Assembly: GCF_020991365.1 (NCBI RefSeq)
Contig: NZ_JAJLRA010000005.1
Coordinates: 310,001 to 374,000, forward strand
DNA length: 64,000 nt
Reading direction: 5' to 3'
Source of the DNA: Streptacidiphilus sp. ASG 303
Lineage (GTDB): Bacteria > Actinomycetota > Actinomycetes > Streptomycetales > Streptomycetaceae
Below are positions 41,576 to 50,196 of the stretch, in pieces (position 1 is the stretch's first letter; the number at the start of each line of letters is the position of its first letter). The notes under the pieces are model-generated. The model searched no databases, was not told the DNA's origin, and saw only the letters and a program-made list of their open reading frames with translations. Position numbers and translations under genes: made by a program.

Positions 41576-42349
41576 TGCTGTCCGCTCGATGCGAGCGGGG
41601 AGGCGTGCGGCGCCGCCCGGCCCCCCGGTCGGCGCCGCGCCGGCCGTGCGGCGGGCCCGGAACTGGACCGCCGCGCGACCGGTCGGAGTGCGGAGCGGCG
41701 GCGGCAGCCGTATCCACCCCTTTCCCGGGTTCCGCCGCGCCGGTTCCCGGATATGCGGTCTGCCGTATTTACCGCGCTGTCACCGGGCAGGCCGGAAACT
41801 GCCCGGGGATACACGCGGCCGGGGGCCCGAGGGGCTTTCCCGTACGACCGTCCGCACTCCTCGTGCCGCTTCCGGACTGGTCCGGCGGGCGGCACAACGG
41901 AGATCCTTCACTGCTGACGGTCCCCCGTCAAACCGACCTTCCTGGTCATATGTTCAATCCTGAAGAATCCATGACGTTGGGTAGCGGTGAATGCGCTCCC
42001 GAATGCCTTCTCCCCGCATTTTCCGCACCCTCCGCACGCGATGCGTGACGGAGAGTCAGCGAGTGTGACCCGCGGCACATTTTCACCGTGCGTCGCCGGG
42101 TGGTCACGGGGAGCCTCCGGCGGCTGGCGGGGCAGGGCGGACGGGGCGGCCGGGGCAGGCGGAGCGGCGGGCGGGCGGCGCAGGCGGGGGCGGGCGGGGC
42201 GGCCGGGAGGAGCAGGGGGCCGGGGCCGGCGCGGCGGCGCAGGCATACGGCCGCGCTCCCGGGGCAGCCGCGTGGAGGACACCACCTGACCGCGGATCAG
42301 GCGCCCCACCGGCGGCCCGGTCCCGCAGAACCTCCGGGAGGAGCACGAC
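41576..42349. other. Long intergenic region with an AT-rich patch
   Basis: 774 nt without a credible gene. The segment at about 41,900-42,085 is far less GC-rich than its surroundings (CATATGTTCAATCCTGAAGAATCC, CCCGCATTTTCCGCACC, GGCACATTTTCACCG). It could be a promoter region, an RNA gene or a remnant of transferred DNA. From 42,110 to 42,230 the sequence is a GGCGG-type low-complexity run. Confidence 0.5.
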
Positions 42350-42631
42350 ATGGCAGGCTACGGGCACCGCAACCACGTCACACGGGGCAACGCGCACGCG
42401 CTCTCCCTCGCCAGTCTCATCACCGGCATCCTCAGCCTGATCGTCTTCAGCATCGTGCTCGGCCCGGTGGCCGTGGTCACGGGCTACCTGGCGATGAACC
42501 GCACCCGCGGGGCGCGCGGCGGCGACCACACCATGGCCGTGGTCGGCCTGGTGCTGGGCGCGATCGCCACCGTGCTGGCGATCGTCGGCATCGCCGCCAT
42601 GAGCGGCAACGGTCTGTACTGGCACATGTGA
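42350..42631 (+). CDS. DUF4190-type small membrane protein
   Basis: This 93-aa protein has two hydrophobic helices (residues 18-47, ALSLASLITGILSLIVFSIVLGPVAVVTGYLAM, and 62-85, MAVVGLVLGAIATVLAIVGIAAM). They are separated by the conserved RTRGARGGDHT loop; N-x-A(L)SLxSL...G-x3-A-x2-G-x2-A/R is the DUF4190 pattern. The function is unknown. ATG at 42350 follows GGGAGGAG. It is a single gene followed by a glycosyltransferase in the same direction. Confidence 0.88.
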   Translation: MAGYGHRNHVTRGNAHALSLASLITGILSLIVFSIVLGPVAVVTGYLAMNRTRGARGGDHTMAVVGLVLGAIATVLAIVGIAAMSGNGLYWHM

Positions 42632-42845
42632 CCGGGCGGCGCGGGCTGCCGCCCGCGCACCTGACGGCACCTCACGGGCCGGTTTCCGCCTCGGCGGGGG
42701 CCGGCCCGCCGCCGGTTCCCCCCGCCCCCGCGCCCCGCCACCGGTGAAGGTCCCGTGCCCGCCGCTGGCACGTTCGGCGCGGAACGCCCGCCGCCGGCCT
42801 GCGCGCACTTGCCCGACGGCGGGCCTCGGCCTACGGTCGTCGACC

Positions 42846-43847
42846 GTGCACGCACCGCTGATCAGCATCGTCGTCCCCGCCCACGACGAGTCCGGACGGC
42901 TCGGCGACTGCCTGGAATCCGTCCTGCGGCAGTCCTTCGCCGACGTCGAGGTCCTGGTGGTGCAGGACCGCTCCCCCCAGACACCGCAGACGCTCCCCGC
43001 CTCCTCCCGCGACCCGCGGGTGGCGGTGCTCAGGCTCGGTGCGGCGGTGGGCGTGGGGCAGGCCCGCAGCGCGGGCGCCGACCGGGCGCGCGGCGGCCAC
43101 CTGCTCTTCCTCGACGCCGACCACACCCTGGCCGACGGCGCCCTGCAGGCGCTGGCCGACCGGCTGCGGGAGGCCGGCGACCCGGACGTCCTGCTGTTCG
43201 GCCACGCCCACCTGCACGCCGGCCGCCGGCCCGGAGCCGCCGCGGAACTGCTGGAAGCGGCGGCGTCCGGCACGTTCGCCCCGCTGGAGCGGCCCGAGCT
43301 GTTCGGGGCGCCCGCCCACAGCTGGGACCGGCTCGTCCGCCGCGAGCTGTGGGTGCGCGAGGGCCTGCGCTTCCCCGAGGGCCTGTACGAGGAGGTGCCG
43401 GTGGTGGTGCGGGCGATGCTGGCCGCGCGGAGCGCCGCGGTCCTCCCCCGCGAGTGCGTCGAGCTCCACCGGCGGCACACCCTGCACCCGGCGGGGTCGC
43501 CGGGGAGCAGCCACTTCGACATCTTCGGCCAGTACGAGCGCGCCTTCGCCCACGTGGAGGCGCTGGGTCCGGCGGCGGAGCCGGTGCGCGTCCACCTCTT
43601 CGACCGGATGGTCCGGCACTGCCTGTTCGTCCTGGAGCTCGGCGGCTGCGTGCCGCGGGCGTCCCGGCAGGCGTTCTTCCGGGCGGCGGCCGACCACCAC
43701 CGGCGGTACCTGCCGGCCGGGCACCGGCGGCCCGAGGGGCGGGAGGGCGTGAAGTTCTCCCTGCTCGCCGGTGGCTCCTACAGCGCCTACGAGATCGCGA
43801 AGCTGTCGCACATCGCCGGGGGCAGGGTGGCCTCCCGGCTCCGTTGA
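42846..43847 (+). CDS. Glycosyltransferase family 2
   Basis: This is a 333-aa GT-A enzyme. It has the N-terminal nucleotide-sugar fold ISIVVPAHDESGRLGDCLESVLRQSFADVEVLVVQD, the metal-binding DXD LLFLDADHTLADGAL and an acceptor region FDIFGQYERAFAHVE...RHCLFVLELGGCVP. The sequence resembles the GT2 half of Streptomyces proteins that are fused to CDP-glycerol glycerophosphotransferase domains (teichoic-acid type). Here it is stand-alone; the acceptor is unknown. GTG at 42846 is preferred over the upstream frame start, which lacks family similarity. No membrane helix is seen. Confidence 0.88.
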   Translation: MHAPLISIVVPAHDESGRLGDCLESVLRQSFADVEVLVVQDRSPQTPQTLPASSRDPRVAVLRLGAAVGVGQARSAGADRARGGHLLFLDADHTLADGALQALADRLREAGDPDVLLFGHAHLHAGRRPGAAAELLEAAASGTFAPLERPELFGAPAHSWDRLVRRELWVREGLRFPEGLYEEVPVVVRAMLAARSAAVLPRECVELHRRHTLHPAGSPGSSHFDIFGQYERAFAHVEALGPAAEPVRVHLFDRMVRHCLFVLELGGCVPRASRQAFFRAAADHHRRYLPAGHRRPEGREGVKFSLLAGGSYSAYEIAKLSHIAGGRVASRLR

Positions 43848-44178
43848 GCAACCGGGCGACCCGCGGCCGGCCGTCCGCGTCCCGCCGGGCGCCCCGCGCG
43901 TCCGGCGGGGGCCGGACGCCCCGCCCGGGGGCTCGACGGCGCGGGATGCGGTGGAGAAGGATGCCCTCGGGCACGCCGGCGCCCTCCTGCGGGCGGCCGG
44001 CGGGCCCGACCGGTCCTCACTCACGGAGGCGGGGGCGGGGGCGGACCGCGCACGGCCGTCGGCGTGTCCCGCCGGCGCCCCCTCCCCGCCCGGGCCGTCC
44101 GCCGTGCCGCCGGCGGCACGGTACCGTCCGTAGGGCCGGACGGCTCCGGGTCGGACGGACGGACGAGGAAGGCGGGGC
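43848..44178. other. Intergenic region
   Basis: 331 nt, very GC-rich. GGCACGGTACCGTCCGTAGGG at 44,116-44,136 is the likeliest promoter position for the next gene. No RNA gene is seen. Confidence 0.4.
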
Positions 44179-45537
44179 ATGGCGCTGACGGGACCTGCGG
44201 GCCCGGTGATGAACCGGGAGGAGGCGGACCGCGCCCTGGTGCGGCTCGGCGCGGAGCGCGACGCCGTCGAGGCGGCGCTGCTCGCGCTGCAGGACCATCC
44301 GGGCAGGCGCCTGCTCGAGGGCGCCGTCCTGGAGGGCCGCACCGCCGAGCGGTGGGCCGTCGCCGAGCAGGGACTGGTCCTGCTCTGGTCGCTCTTCGAC
44401 CGGTACGCGGAGGCGCTGGCCGCCGCACGCGCGGTGCGCTCGCGCCGCGGCAGGCCGGGCCAGGCCGAACTGGTGGAGCTCACCGGACTGCTCCGGGGCG
44501 CCGGGGTCGCCGTCCCGGCCGGCCAGGTGCCGCCCGGCAGTGCGGCGGACGCGGCGCGGGCCCTGGCCGGCTCCGCCCGGCCGAGCGAGCAGCTGACCCT
44601 CGACGGGCTGGTCGAGCGGATGAACGCCTGGTGTGCGGCCGTCGCGGACGTGGTGTCCGCGGCCGACGCCGTCCGGTCCGCGCTGGCCGCCCGCATCGAC
44701 CTCCTCGCGGCCGAGCTGCAGCGGGTCCAGGCGCTGGCCCGCTCCGTGGGGGTGCTGCCGGGGACGCACCCCGCGGGCGACGCCCTGGACGGCCTCGGCG
44801 CCGAACTCGCCTCCCTGCGGGCGGAAGTGGCCCGCGACCCGCTGGCGCTGTGGACACCGGGCGGCCCCCGGCCCGGGGACCCCCGCAGCGCCCTCCCGGG
44901 CACCGTGGACACCTCCCGCTTCGACCGCGCGGCCCGCGCGCTGGACGACCTGCGGGTGGAGCTGGAGGGCCTGCTCCGGGTGCGCGACGAGGCCGACGAG
45001 CGCCTGCAGCAGGTCGCCGAGCTGCTGGTCCGCGCGGACGCGACGCTGGCGGAGGCCCGCCGGGCGCGCGGCGAGGTGCTGGCCCGGATCGCGGGGGCCG
45101 AGGTGCCCGCGGTGCCCGGCCCCGCGTCGGCGCTCCGGGAGCGGGTGGCGGCAGCGGCCGGACTGCGCCGCCAGGGCCAGTGGTACCGGCTGGCGCCGCT
45201 CCTCGACGCGCTGGAGGACGCGGCGGCCAAGGAGCTGGTCCGGGCCCGCCACGCGCTGACGGCGGTGACCGGGCCGCTGGCGGTCCGGGCCGAGCTGCGG
45301 GGGCGGCTGGACGCGTACCGGGCGGTGGCCGCCCGGCTCGGGCTCTCCGGGGACCCGGAGATCGTGGAGCGGTACGAGAAGGCGCGCCGGCTGCTGTGGA
45401 GCGCGCCGTGCGACCTGCGGGCCGCCGAGTCGGCGGTGGCGCGCTACCAGCAGGCGCTGCGGCCGGTGCCGGAGCCCGCCGCGGAGCACAGGGCGGAGCC
45501 TGTCGCGGAGCACGGTGCGGGCGGGCCGGCGGACTGA
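44179..45537 (+). CDS. Coiled-coil protein of the kinase/phosphatase locus
   Basis: This is a 452-aa, Ala/Leu/Arg/Glu-rich protein with long predicted helices and heptad patterning. Examples are REEADRALVRLGAERDAVEAALLAL, ARIDLLAAELQRVQALAR and ARALDDLRVELEGLLRVRDEADERLQQVAELLV. No enzyme motif or membrane segment is seen. In Streptomyces, proteins like this lie upstream of a PknG-like kinase gene, and here it precedes the remnant of one at 45,632. ATG at 44179 follows GAGGAAGG; ATG at 44209 (NREEADR) is an alternative start. A scaffolding role is possible but unproven. Confidence 0.8.
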   Translation: MALTGPAGPVMNREEADRALVRLGAERDAVEAALLALQDHPGRRLLEGAVLEGRTAERWAVAEQGLVLLWSLFDRYAEALAAARAVRSRRGRPGQAELVELTGLLRGAGVAVPAGQVPPGSAADAARALAGSARPSEQLTLDGLVERMNAWCAAVADVVSAADAVRSALAARIDLLAAELQRVQALARSVGVLPGTHPAGDALDGLGAELASLRAEVARDPLALWTPGGPRPGDPRSALPGTVDTSRFDRAARALDDLRVELEGLLRVRDEADERLQQVAELLVRADATLAEARRARGEVLARIAGAEVPAVPGPASALRERVAAAAGLRRQGQWYRLAPLLDALEDAAAKELVRARHALTAVTGPLAVRAELRGRLDAYRAVAARLGLSGDPEIVERYEKARRLLWSAPCDLRAAESAVARYQQALRPVPEPAAEHRAEPVAEHGAGGPAD

Positions 45538-45631
45538 CGGCACCCGGGGGGCCGGCCGCGCACGGGACTGGCCGCACGGCGTTCGGGGCAGGGGAACCGC
45601 CCGGACCAGGGGGAACAGGGGGAAGGAGAAC

Positions 45632-46045
45632 ATGGGCGCGACAGGAGCAGGGGCGGGCCGCACGCACGGGGCCGGCACGGACGGGTGCCGCACCGGGCGC
45701 GGGCCTGCCCCCCGGGGCGCCGTGCGCGGCGGCCCCGGGCACGCCGGCACAGGACACCCCGGCACAGGACACCCCGGCACCGGGCACCACAGCATGGGGC
45801 ACCCCGGCATCGGGCATCCGGCCCGGGCCGCGGGCCGGGCCGCCGCCGGTGCGGCGGCCGCGCCTCCGGCAGCCCCCGGCCGGGGCACGCCCCCCGCTCT
45901 GCGGGGAGGTTCCGCCCCGCGGCGGGAACTGCGCAGGGCCCCGGAGGACTCCTACCGGGTGCCGGCCCGGTTGGCGGACCGGCAGGAGACCCGGTCCGTC
46001 CTCGTGGAGCGCACGGACCGTACCCGGCCCAGGACGTGGGTGTGA
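45632..46045 (+). pseudogene. Remnant of a PknG-like Ser/Thr kinase gene
   Basis: GGGGAAGGAG 5 nt before an ATG gives a well-initiated 137-aa frame. Its first 95 residues are low complexity (GTGHPGTGHPGTGHHSMGHPGIGHP). The last 32 residues (EDSYRVPARLADRQETRSVLVERTDRTRPRTWV) match the typical C-terminus of Streptomyces PknG-like kinases (ERSYR-LARLA...RI-LVERAN-VRPRTWV, from memory). The kinase, rubredoxin-like and TPR domains are gone. The stop overlaps the PP2C start (GTGA), the usual coupling in the intact locus. It appears to be an in-frame internal deletion, with the junction region filled by repeats. Confidence 0.6.
45738..45822 (+). repeat. 15-bp GHPGT-type tandem repeats
   Basis: Units of about 15 bp (CAGGACACCCCGGCA and variants, at least five) encode the GTGHP repeats inside the kinase remnant. 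Confidence 0.75.
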
Positions 46046-47328
46046 CAAGGATGCCGCAGATGACCGTGTGCCCCTCCTGCGCGGAGCCGCTGGAGCCCGA
46101 CGACGCGTTCTGCGGCGCGTGCGGAGCCGAACTGGCCGGCGCCGCGCCTCCGTCCGCGCCCCCGGCCGCGCCCCGGGGCGGCGGCACCGGGGACTTCGTC
46201 CTCGCCGCGCCCGCCCGGCTGCTCCTCGACCACGAGGACGACGAGGACGACGATGACGGCGGCCGCGGCGGGGACCACGACCGCGACCTCGAGGCGGCGC
46301 ACGGCGAGGCCGCGCACGGGGAGGACGGCGGGGCCGCGGCGCCCGGTCCGGACCGGGAGGAGGCCGCGGACGGGCCGCCGTGCCCGCGGTGCGGCGGACG
46401 CGCCGCCGCCGACGGCCGGTGCGGCACCTGCGGCACCGCGCCCGGCAGCTCCGGGGACCGCACGGAGCAGGCGCTGGACGGCGTGGCCGGGGTCAGCGAC
46501 CGCGGCCTGCGGCACCACCGCAACGAGGACTCCTTCGCCGTCGCCGCCACCTCGCTGCCCGACGGCGGCTCCGCCGTGGTCGCCGTGGTCTGCGACGGCG
46601 TCTCCTCCGCCACCCGCCCCGACGAGGCGTCACGGACCGCGGCCGACACCGCATCGGAGTCCCTGCTCACCGCCCTGGAGTCCGGTACCGGGCCCGTCCG
46701 CGCCATGCACGACGCGCTCCTCGACGCGGCCCGCGCCGTCGACGCCCTGGCCCGTGACGGCGGCGCGCCCGAACCGGGCCGCAACTCCCCCGCCTGCACC
46801 TGCGTGAGCGCCGTCGCCGCCGGCGGCGCGGTGACGATCGGCTGGGTCGGCGACAGCCGCGCCTACTGGATCCCGGACGACCGCGAGTCCGCCGAGCCCT
46901 ACCGCCTGACCGAGGACGACTCGTGGGCCGCGCGCATGGTCGCCGCCGGGCTGATGGAGGAGGCCGAGGCGTACGCCGACCCCCGCGCCCACGCCATCAC
47001 CGGCTGGCTCGGCGCCGACGCCGGCGAGCCGGACCCGCACACCGTCAGCTTCACGCCGCACGTCCCCGGCGTGGTGCTGGTCTGCACCGACGGCCTGTGG
47101 AACTACGCCGAGGCCGCCACCGACCTCGCCGACGCCGTCCCCGCCGACGCCCGCACCGAGCCGCTGAACGCGGCGCGGGAGCTGGTGCGGTTCGCCCTCG
47201 CGGGCGGCGGGCACGACAACATCACGGTGGCCGTCCTGCCCTTCCCGCCCGCCCCGGGGCGCCGTCCCGAGGCGCCGCCGGAGCCGACCCTGGTGGACCT
47301 CCCCGTCGCGGAGCCGCCGACCGCCTGA
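46042..47328 (+). CDS. PP2C-type protein phosphatase with zinc ribbons
   Basis: This is a 428-aa protein. Two zinc-ribbon-like CxxC pairs lead (CPSCAEPLEPDDAFCGACG, and CPRCGGRAAADGRCGTCG at about residues 114-131), separated by an acidic DEDDEDDDDG stretch. The PP2C domain (about 150-410) has the metal aspartates in HHRNEDSF, VVCDGVSSA, GWVGDSRAYW, LVCTDGLWNY and GGGHDNITVAV. It reverses Ser/Thr phosphorylation. GTG at 46042 overlaps the TGA of the kinase remnant by 3 nt, with AGGA 7 nt upstream; ATG at 46051 or 46060 are alternatives. With its kinase lost it would act alone or with an unlinked kinase. Confidence 0.93.
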   Translation: MTRMPQMTVCPSCAEPLEPDDAFCGACGAELAGAAPPSAPPAAPRGGGTGDFVLAAPARLLLDHEDDEDDDDGGRGGDHDRDLEAAHGEAAHGEDGGAAAPGPDREEAADGPPCPRCGGRAAADGRCGTCGTAPGSSGDRTEQALDGVAGVSDRGLRHHRNEDSFAVAATSLPDGGSAVVAVVCDGVSSATRPDEASRTAADTASESLLTALESGTGPVRAMHDALLDAARAVDALARDGGAPEPGRNSPACTCVSAVAAGGAVTIGWVGDSRAYWIPDDRESAEPYRLTEDDSWAARMVAAGLMEEAEAYADPRAHAITGWLGADAGEPDPHTVSFTPHVPGVVLVCTDGLWNYAEAATDLADAVPADARTEPLNAARELVRFALAGGGHDNITVAVLPFPPAPGRRPEAPPEPTLVDLPVAEPPTA

Positions 47329-47647
47329 GCGGCGGCCCCGGCCGGGGCCCGGGACGGACTCCGGCCGGGACCCGGGACGGGGTCCCGGCCGGGGCGGCGT
47401 CCGCGGGGCGCCGGGCCGCACGGGCGCGGTGGCCCGGATCCGCCAACCGGCCCTGCGGGCGGAGGGGTTGGGCCCGGCGACGCCCCGGGCGGCGGGCACG
47501 CCTTCCACCCACCGTCCGAGCTGGTCGGCGCGGCCGGGGGCCGGGAAGGTACCGTTCGGTTCCGGAAGCATGCGGGCGGGACCGGTCGGGGGTCCCGGCA
47601 TCCGCTCGACGAAGACCGTACGTGTGAAGAAGCAACAGGGGGCCTTG
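47329..47647. other. Gap between PP2C and FHA genes
   Basis: 319 nt containing a 13-bp hairpin (47,361-47,373/47,380-47,392, loop GGGACG). In related loci a von Willebrand A-domain gene commonly lies near this position, and none is present here. ACGAAGACCGTACGTGTG at 47,609-47,626 is the most promoter-like piece before the FHA gene. Confidence 0.5.
47361..47392 (+). terminator. 13-bp hairpin after the PP2C gene
   Basis: CCGGCCGGGACCC pairs with GGGTCCCGGCCGG 32 nt after the stop. Confidence 0.6.
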
Positions 47648-48799
47648 ATGCCGATCTGCCCGCGGGGCCACGACTCGCACGCGGAGGACTGGTGCGACGT
47701 CTGCGGCTTCCCCATGGCCCAGGGCGGCCGGGGCGGGCCGTCCTACGCGGCCGCACCGCAGCCGTCCGCCGGGGCGATGGCGCCCCCTCCGTTCGCCGAG
47801 CCCGAGGCCACCGACGTCCTCGCCACCTGCCCGATCTGCCGGACGCCCCAGAGCGGCCGGTACTGCGAGGAGTGCGGCTACGACTACGACCTCTCCTCGC
47901 CGCCGCGGCAGCCCGCCGCCGAACCCCCGCGGCGGCAGGAGCGGCCGGAGTACGGCTACGGCCACCCCGGGCAGCCCGGCCACCCCGGGCAGCCCGGCCA
48001 CCCCGGGCAGCCCGGGCAGCCCGGGCACCCCGCCGCCGACCCGTTCGGCGCGGCCCCCTACGCGGACCGCGGCGCGCCGGCCGCACCGGCGCAGGCGCCC
48101 GGCGCGGGATCCCGGGGCGGCCCGGGGGCCGGCGGCCCCGGCGCGCCCGGGCCCGCCCCCTCCTACGGCGGCCACGACACCGACTTCCGCCTCGTCCCGC
48201 CCACGCGCCGGCCCGGGGAGTACGGGCAGGCCGACCCGTACGGCGGGCCGGAGCCGTACGGGCGGCCGGAGCCGTACGGGCAGTCCGACCGGTACGGGCA
48301 GTCCGACGGCTACGGGCAGTACGGGCAGCCCCGGGAGGCGTCCCGCCCGGACCGCCCGGCGCACACCCCCGAGCCCCCGCAGCCCGCGAGGACCGCGTGG
48401 GTCGCGGTCGTGAGCGCGGACCGCGAGTACTTCGAGCAGATGATGGCCCGCAGCGGCCCCGAGGCGCAGGGCCTGTACTTCCCGCCCTACTGCCCCGAGC
48501 GCCGCATCCCGATGACGGGCCGGGGGCAGCTGCGGATCGGCCGCCGCAGCCACCACCGCGGCACCGTGCCCGAGATCGACCTCTCCGTGCCGCCGGAGGA
48601 CCCGGGCGCCTCGCACCAGCACGCCCTGCTCCAGGAGCAGCCCGACGGCGGCTGGATCCTGGTCGACCAGGACTCCACCAACGGGACCACCGTCAACGGC
48701 GGCGCGGATCCCGTGTCCCCCCACACCGCGGTCCCGCTCCGGGACGGCGACCGCATCCACGTGGGCGCCTGGACGACCATCACCGTCCACCGCGTCTGA
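47648..48799 (+). CDS. FHA-domain protein with zinc ribbon
   Basis: This is a 383-aa protein. The N-terminal CPRGHDSHAEDWCDVCG and CPICRTPQSGRYCEECG are two zinc-binding ribbons. A Pro/Gly/Tyr-rich linker follows, with GHPGQP (18 bp units) and PYG/YGQ repeats. The C-terminal FHA domain (about 290-383) carries the phosphothreonine-binding residues in GQLRIGRRS, the Ser/His in SHQHALLQ and STNGTTVNG. It would dock a phosphorylated kinase or its substrate. It belongs with the PP2C gene in a kinase signalling locus whose kinase is decayed. ATG at 47648 follows AACAGGGGG. Confidence 0.93.
   Translation: MPICPRGHDSHAEDWCDVCGFPMAQGGRGGPSYAAAPQPSAGAMAPPPFAEPEATDVLATCPICRTPQSGRYCEECGYDYDLSSPPRQPAAEPPRRQERPEYGYGHPGQPGHPGQPGHPGQPGQPGHPAADPFGAAPYADRGAPAAPAQAPGAGSRGGPGAGGPGAPGPAPSYGGHDTDFRLVPPTRRPGEYGQADPYGGPEPYGRPEPYGQSDRYGQSDGYGQYGQPREASRPDRPAHTPEPPQPARTAWVAVVSADREYFEQMMARSGPEAQGLYFPPYCPERRIPMTGRGQLRIGRRSHHRGTVPEIDLSVPPEDPGASHQHALLQEQPDGGWILVDQDSTNGTTVNGGADPVSPHTAVPLRDGDRIHVGAWTTITVHRV
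47960..48027 (+). repeat. 18-bp tandem repeat within the FHA gene linker
   Basis: Three identical 18-bp units (47,960-47,977, 47,978-47,995, 47,996-48,013) encode GHPGQP, followed by shorter PGQ units. Confidence 0.85.
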
Positions 48800-48804
48800 C
48801 CGGC

Positions 48805-48832
48805 CCCGTGCCCCGGCCGGCCGGGGCACGGG
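48805..48832 (+). terminator. 14-bp palindrome after the FHA gene
   Basis: CCCGTGCCCCGGCC is followed directly by its complement GGCCGGGGCACGGG. It is probably a terminator for the locus and for the convergent methyltransferase gene. Confidence 0.55.
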
Positions 48833-48901
48833 ACGGACCGGGGCCACGGGGGGACGGCCGGGGCACGGGACGGGCCGGGGACGGCGGGGAGCCCGGGCGC
48901 C

Positions 48902-50074
48902 TCAGGGCGCCCCGGGCCGCTCCGGGGCCGCCCACGCGCGGTCCGGCCGGTCCAGCCACGCCCACTGCCGGTCCCCGGCCAGGGTGAGCCCGAACCGCTC
49001 CCACCCGGGCCGGCCCTCGGCCGTCCACCGGTCGTGCAGCTCCTCCACGGCCGGCCAGACCTCCTGCGGGCCGGTCCGGCTCACCGCGCCGTCCGGCGCG
49101 GCCCGCGCCGTCGAGCCGTCGGGCGCCGCCACCGTGAGCCAGGTGCTGCGCCGCCCGCGGTCGTACGCGGCCCACACCTCCAGCTCCGGCAGCGCGAGTG
49201 CCAGGGCGAAGAGGAAGGCCGGGCCCTCGGGGCGGATGCCGGTCCGCGAGCGCCGCGCCCGCAGCCAGCCGGTCCGGCGGGCCGCCCTCGTTCCGTCGCG
49301 GCCGCCGCCCGCACCCGCGCCGCCGCCCGCACCCGGCGGTCCGTGCAGGGGCCCCAGCCGCACCGGTACGGGCAGGAAGCGCCCGGCGGCCGTCCCGTCG
49401 GCCGCCACCCGCAGCCGGACGAGCGCGCCGCCCACCGGCACCAGGACGGCGGCCCCGGGGCGGCACTGCGCCACCCAGTCGGCGGAGACGGCCGCCGGCC
49501 CGGACACGTCGCCCGCGACCACCACCCGGTCGTACGGGGCGCCGGCCGGCCACCCCTTGGCCACGTCCCCGGACACGGCGGTCACACCGCCGTACCCGGC
49601 GTCGGCCAGCCGCCGCGCCGGCTCCTCGGCCGGCCCGGGGCCGACGGTGAACACCCGCTCCGCGCCGAGCCGGTGCGCAAGCAGCGCGGCGCCGTACCCG
49701 CTGCCGGTGCCGACCTCCAGCACCCGCTGCCCCTCCCCGGCCTGCATGCCGTCCAGGAGCCGGGCGGTCTGCGAGGGCCTCCGGCACCACGCCGCCGCCG
49801 CGCCCCCGTCGAGGCGCAGCACGAGCGCCGTGTCCTCGTACACCCCCCGCGCCCAGTCGGCGCGCCGCCGCGGGTCGGGGTCGTCCGCGGCGGCCCGGAC
49901 CCAGCCCTGCCCGGGCAGGGGCCGGTGGAAGGCGGGCACGAAGGCGTGGCGGGGCACCTCCTCGAACGCCGTGCGCCACGCCGGATCGTCCAGGGCGCCC
50001 TGCGCCGCCAGCTCCGCCACCAGCCCCGCCCACGGCTCCCGCACCCCGCCGGCCTCCCCTGACCGCTGCTTCAT
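48902..50074 (-). CDS. PIMT-like protein carboxyl methyltransferase
   Basis: This 390-aa protein has the protein-isoaspartate-methyltransferase-type fold. The N-terminus reads AFEEVPRHAFVPAF, the typical PIMT lead, and YEDTALVLRL stands in place of the usual DxPL-Q-IxxP. SAM motif I is RVLEVGTGSGYGAALLAHRLG (about residues 119-138), and DRVVVAGDV and WVAQCRPGAAVLVPVG follow. The C-terminal 150 residues form a domain not found in PIMT itself but shared with Streptomyces 'methyltransferase domain-containing' proteins. Substrate specificity cannot be read from sequence. ATG at 50074 follows TAGGGCC. Confidence 0.85.
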   Translation of the reverse strand: MKQRSGEAGGVREPWAGLVAELAAQGALDDPAWRTAFEEVPRHAFVPAFHRPLPGQGWVRAAADDPDPRRRADWARGVYEDTALVLRLDGGAAAAWCRRPSQTARLLDGMQAGEGQRVLEVGTGSGYGAALLAHRLGAERVFTVGPGPAEEPARRLADAGYGGVTAVSGDVAKGWPAGAPYDRVVVAGDVSGPAAVSADWVAQCRPGAAVLVPVGGALVRLRVAADGTAAGRFLPVPVRLGPLHGPPGAGGGAGAGGGRDGTRAARRTGWLRARRSRTGIRPEGPAFLFALALALPELEVWAAYDRGRRSTWLTVAAPDGSTARAAPDGAVSRTGPQEVWPAVEELHDRWTAEGRPGWERFGLTLAGDRQWAWLDRPDRAWAAPERPGAP

Positions 50075-50182
50075 GGGCCCTACTCTGCACCTCCGGGGGC
50101 CCGCCGCGCTGCCCGGCGGCGCGTTGCCGCGAAGTGGTCCCGAAGGCCGGGCAAAAAGCCATCGGTGGTCACTTCGCGCCCC

Positions 50183-50188
50183 TAGGGT
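50183..50188 (+). promoter_or_regulatory. TAGGGT -10, suggests leaderless ABC gene
   Basis: TAGGGT ends 8 nt before the ATG of the ABC ATPase, and no ribosome-binding site lies between them. The transcript probably begins at or next to the A of the ATG, a common arrangement in Streptomyces. Confidence 0.45.
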
Positions 50189-50196
50189 GGTGTGTC

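Noticed and set aside
48902..50074. Lanthipeptide FxLD-type methyltransferase
   Set aside because: No precursor peptide or LanB/LanC-like gene is nearby, and the PIMT-like core is compatible with a general methyltransferase.
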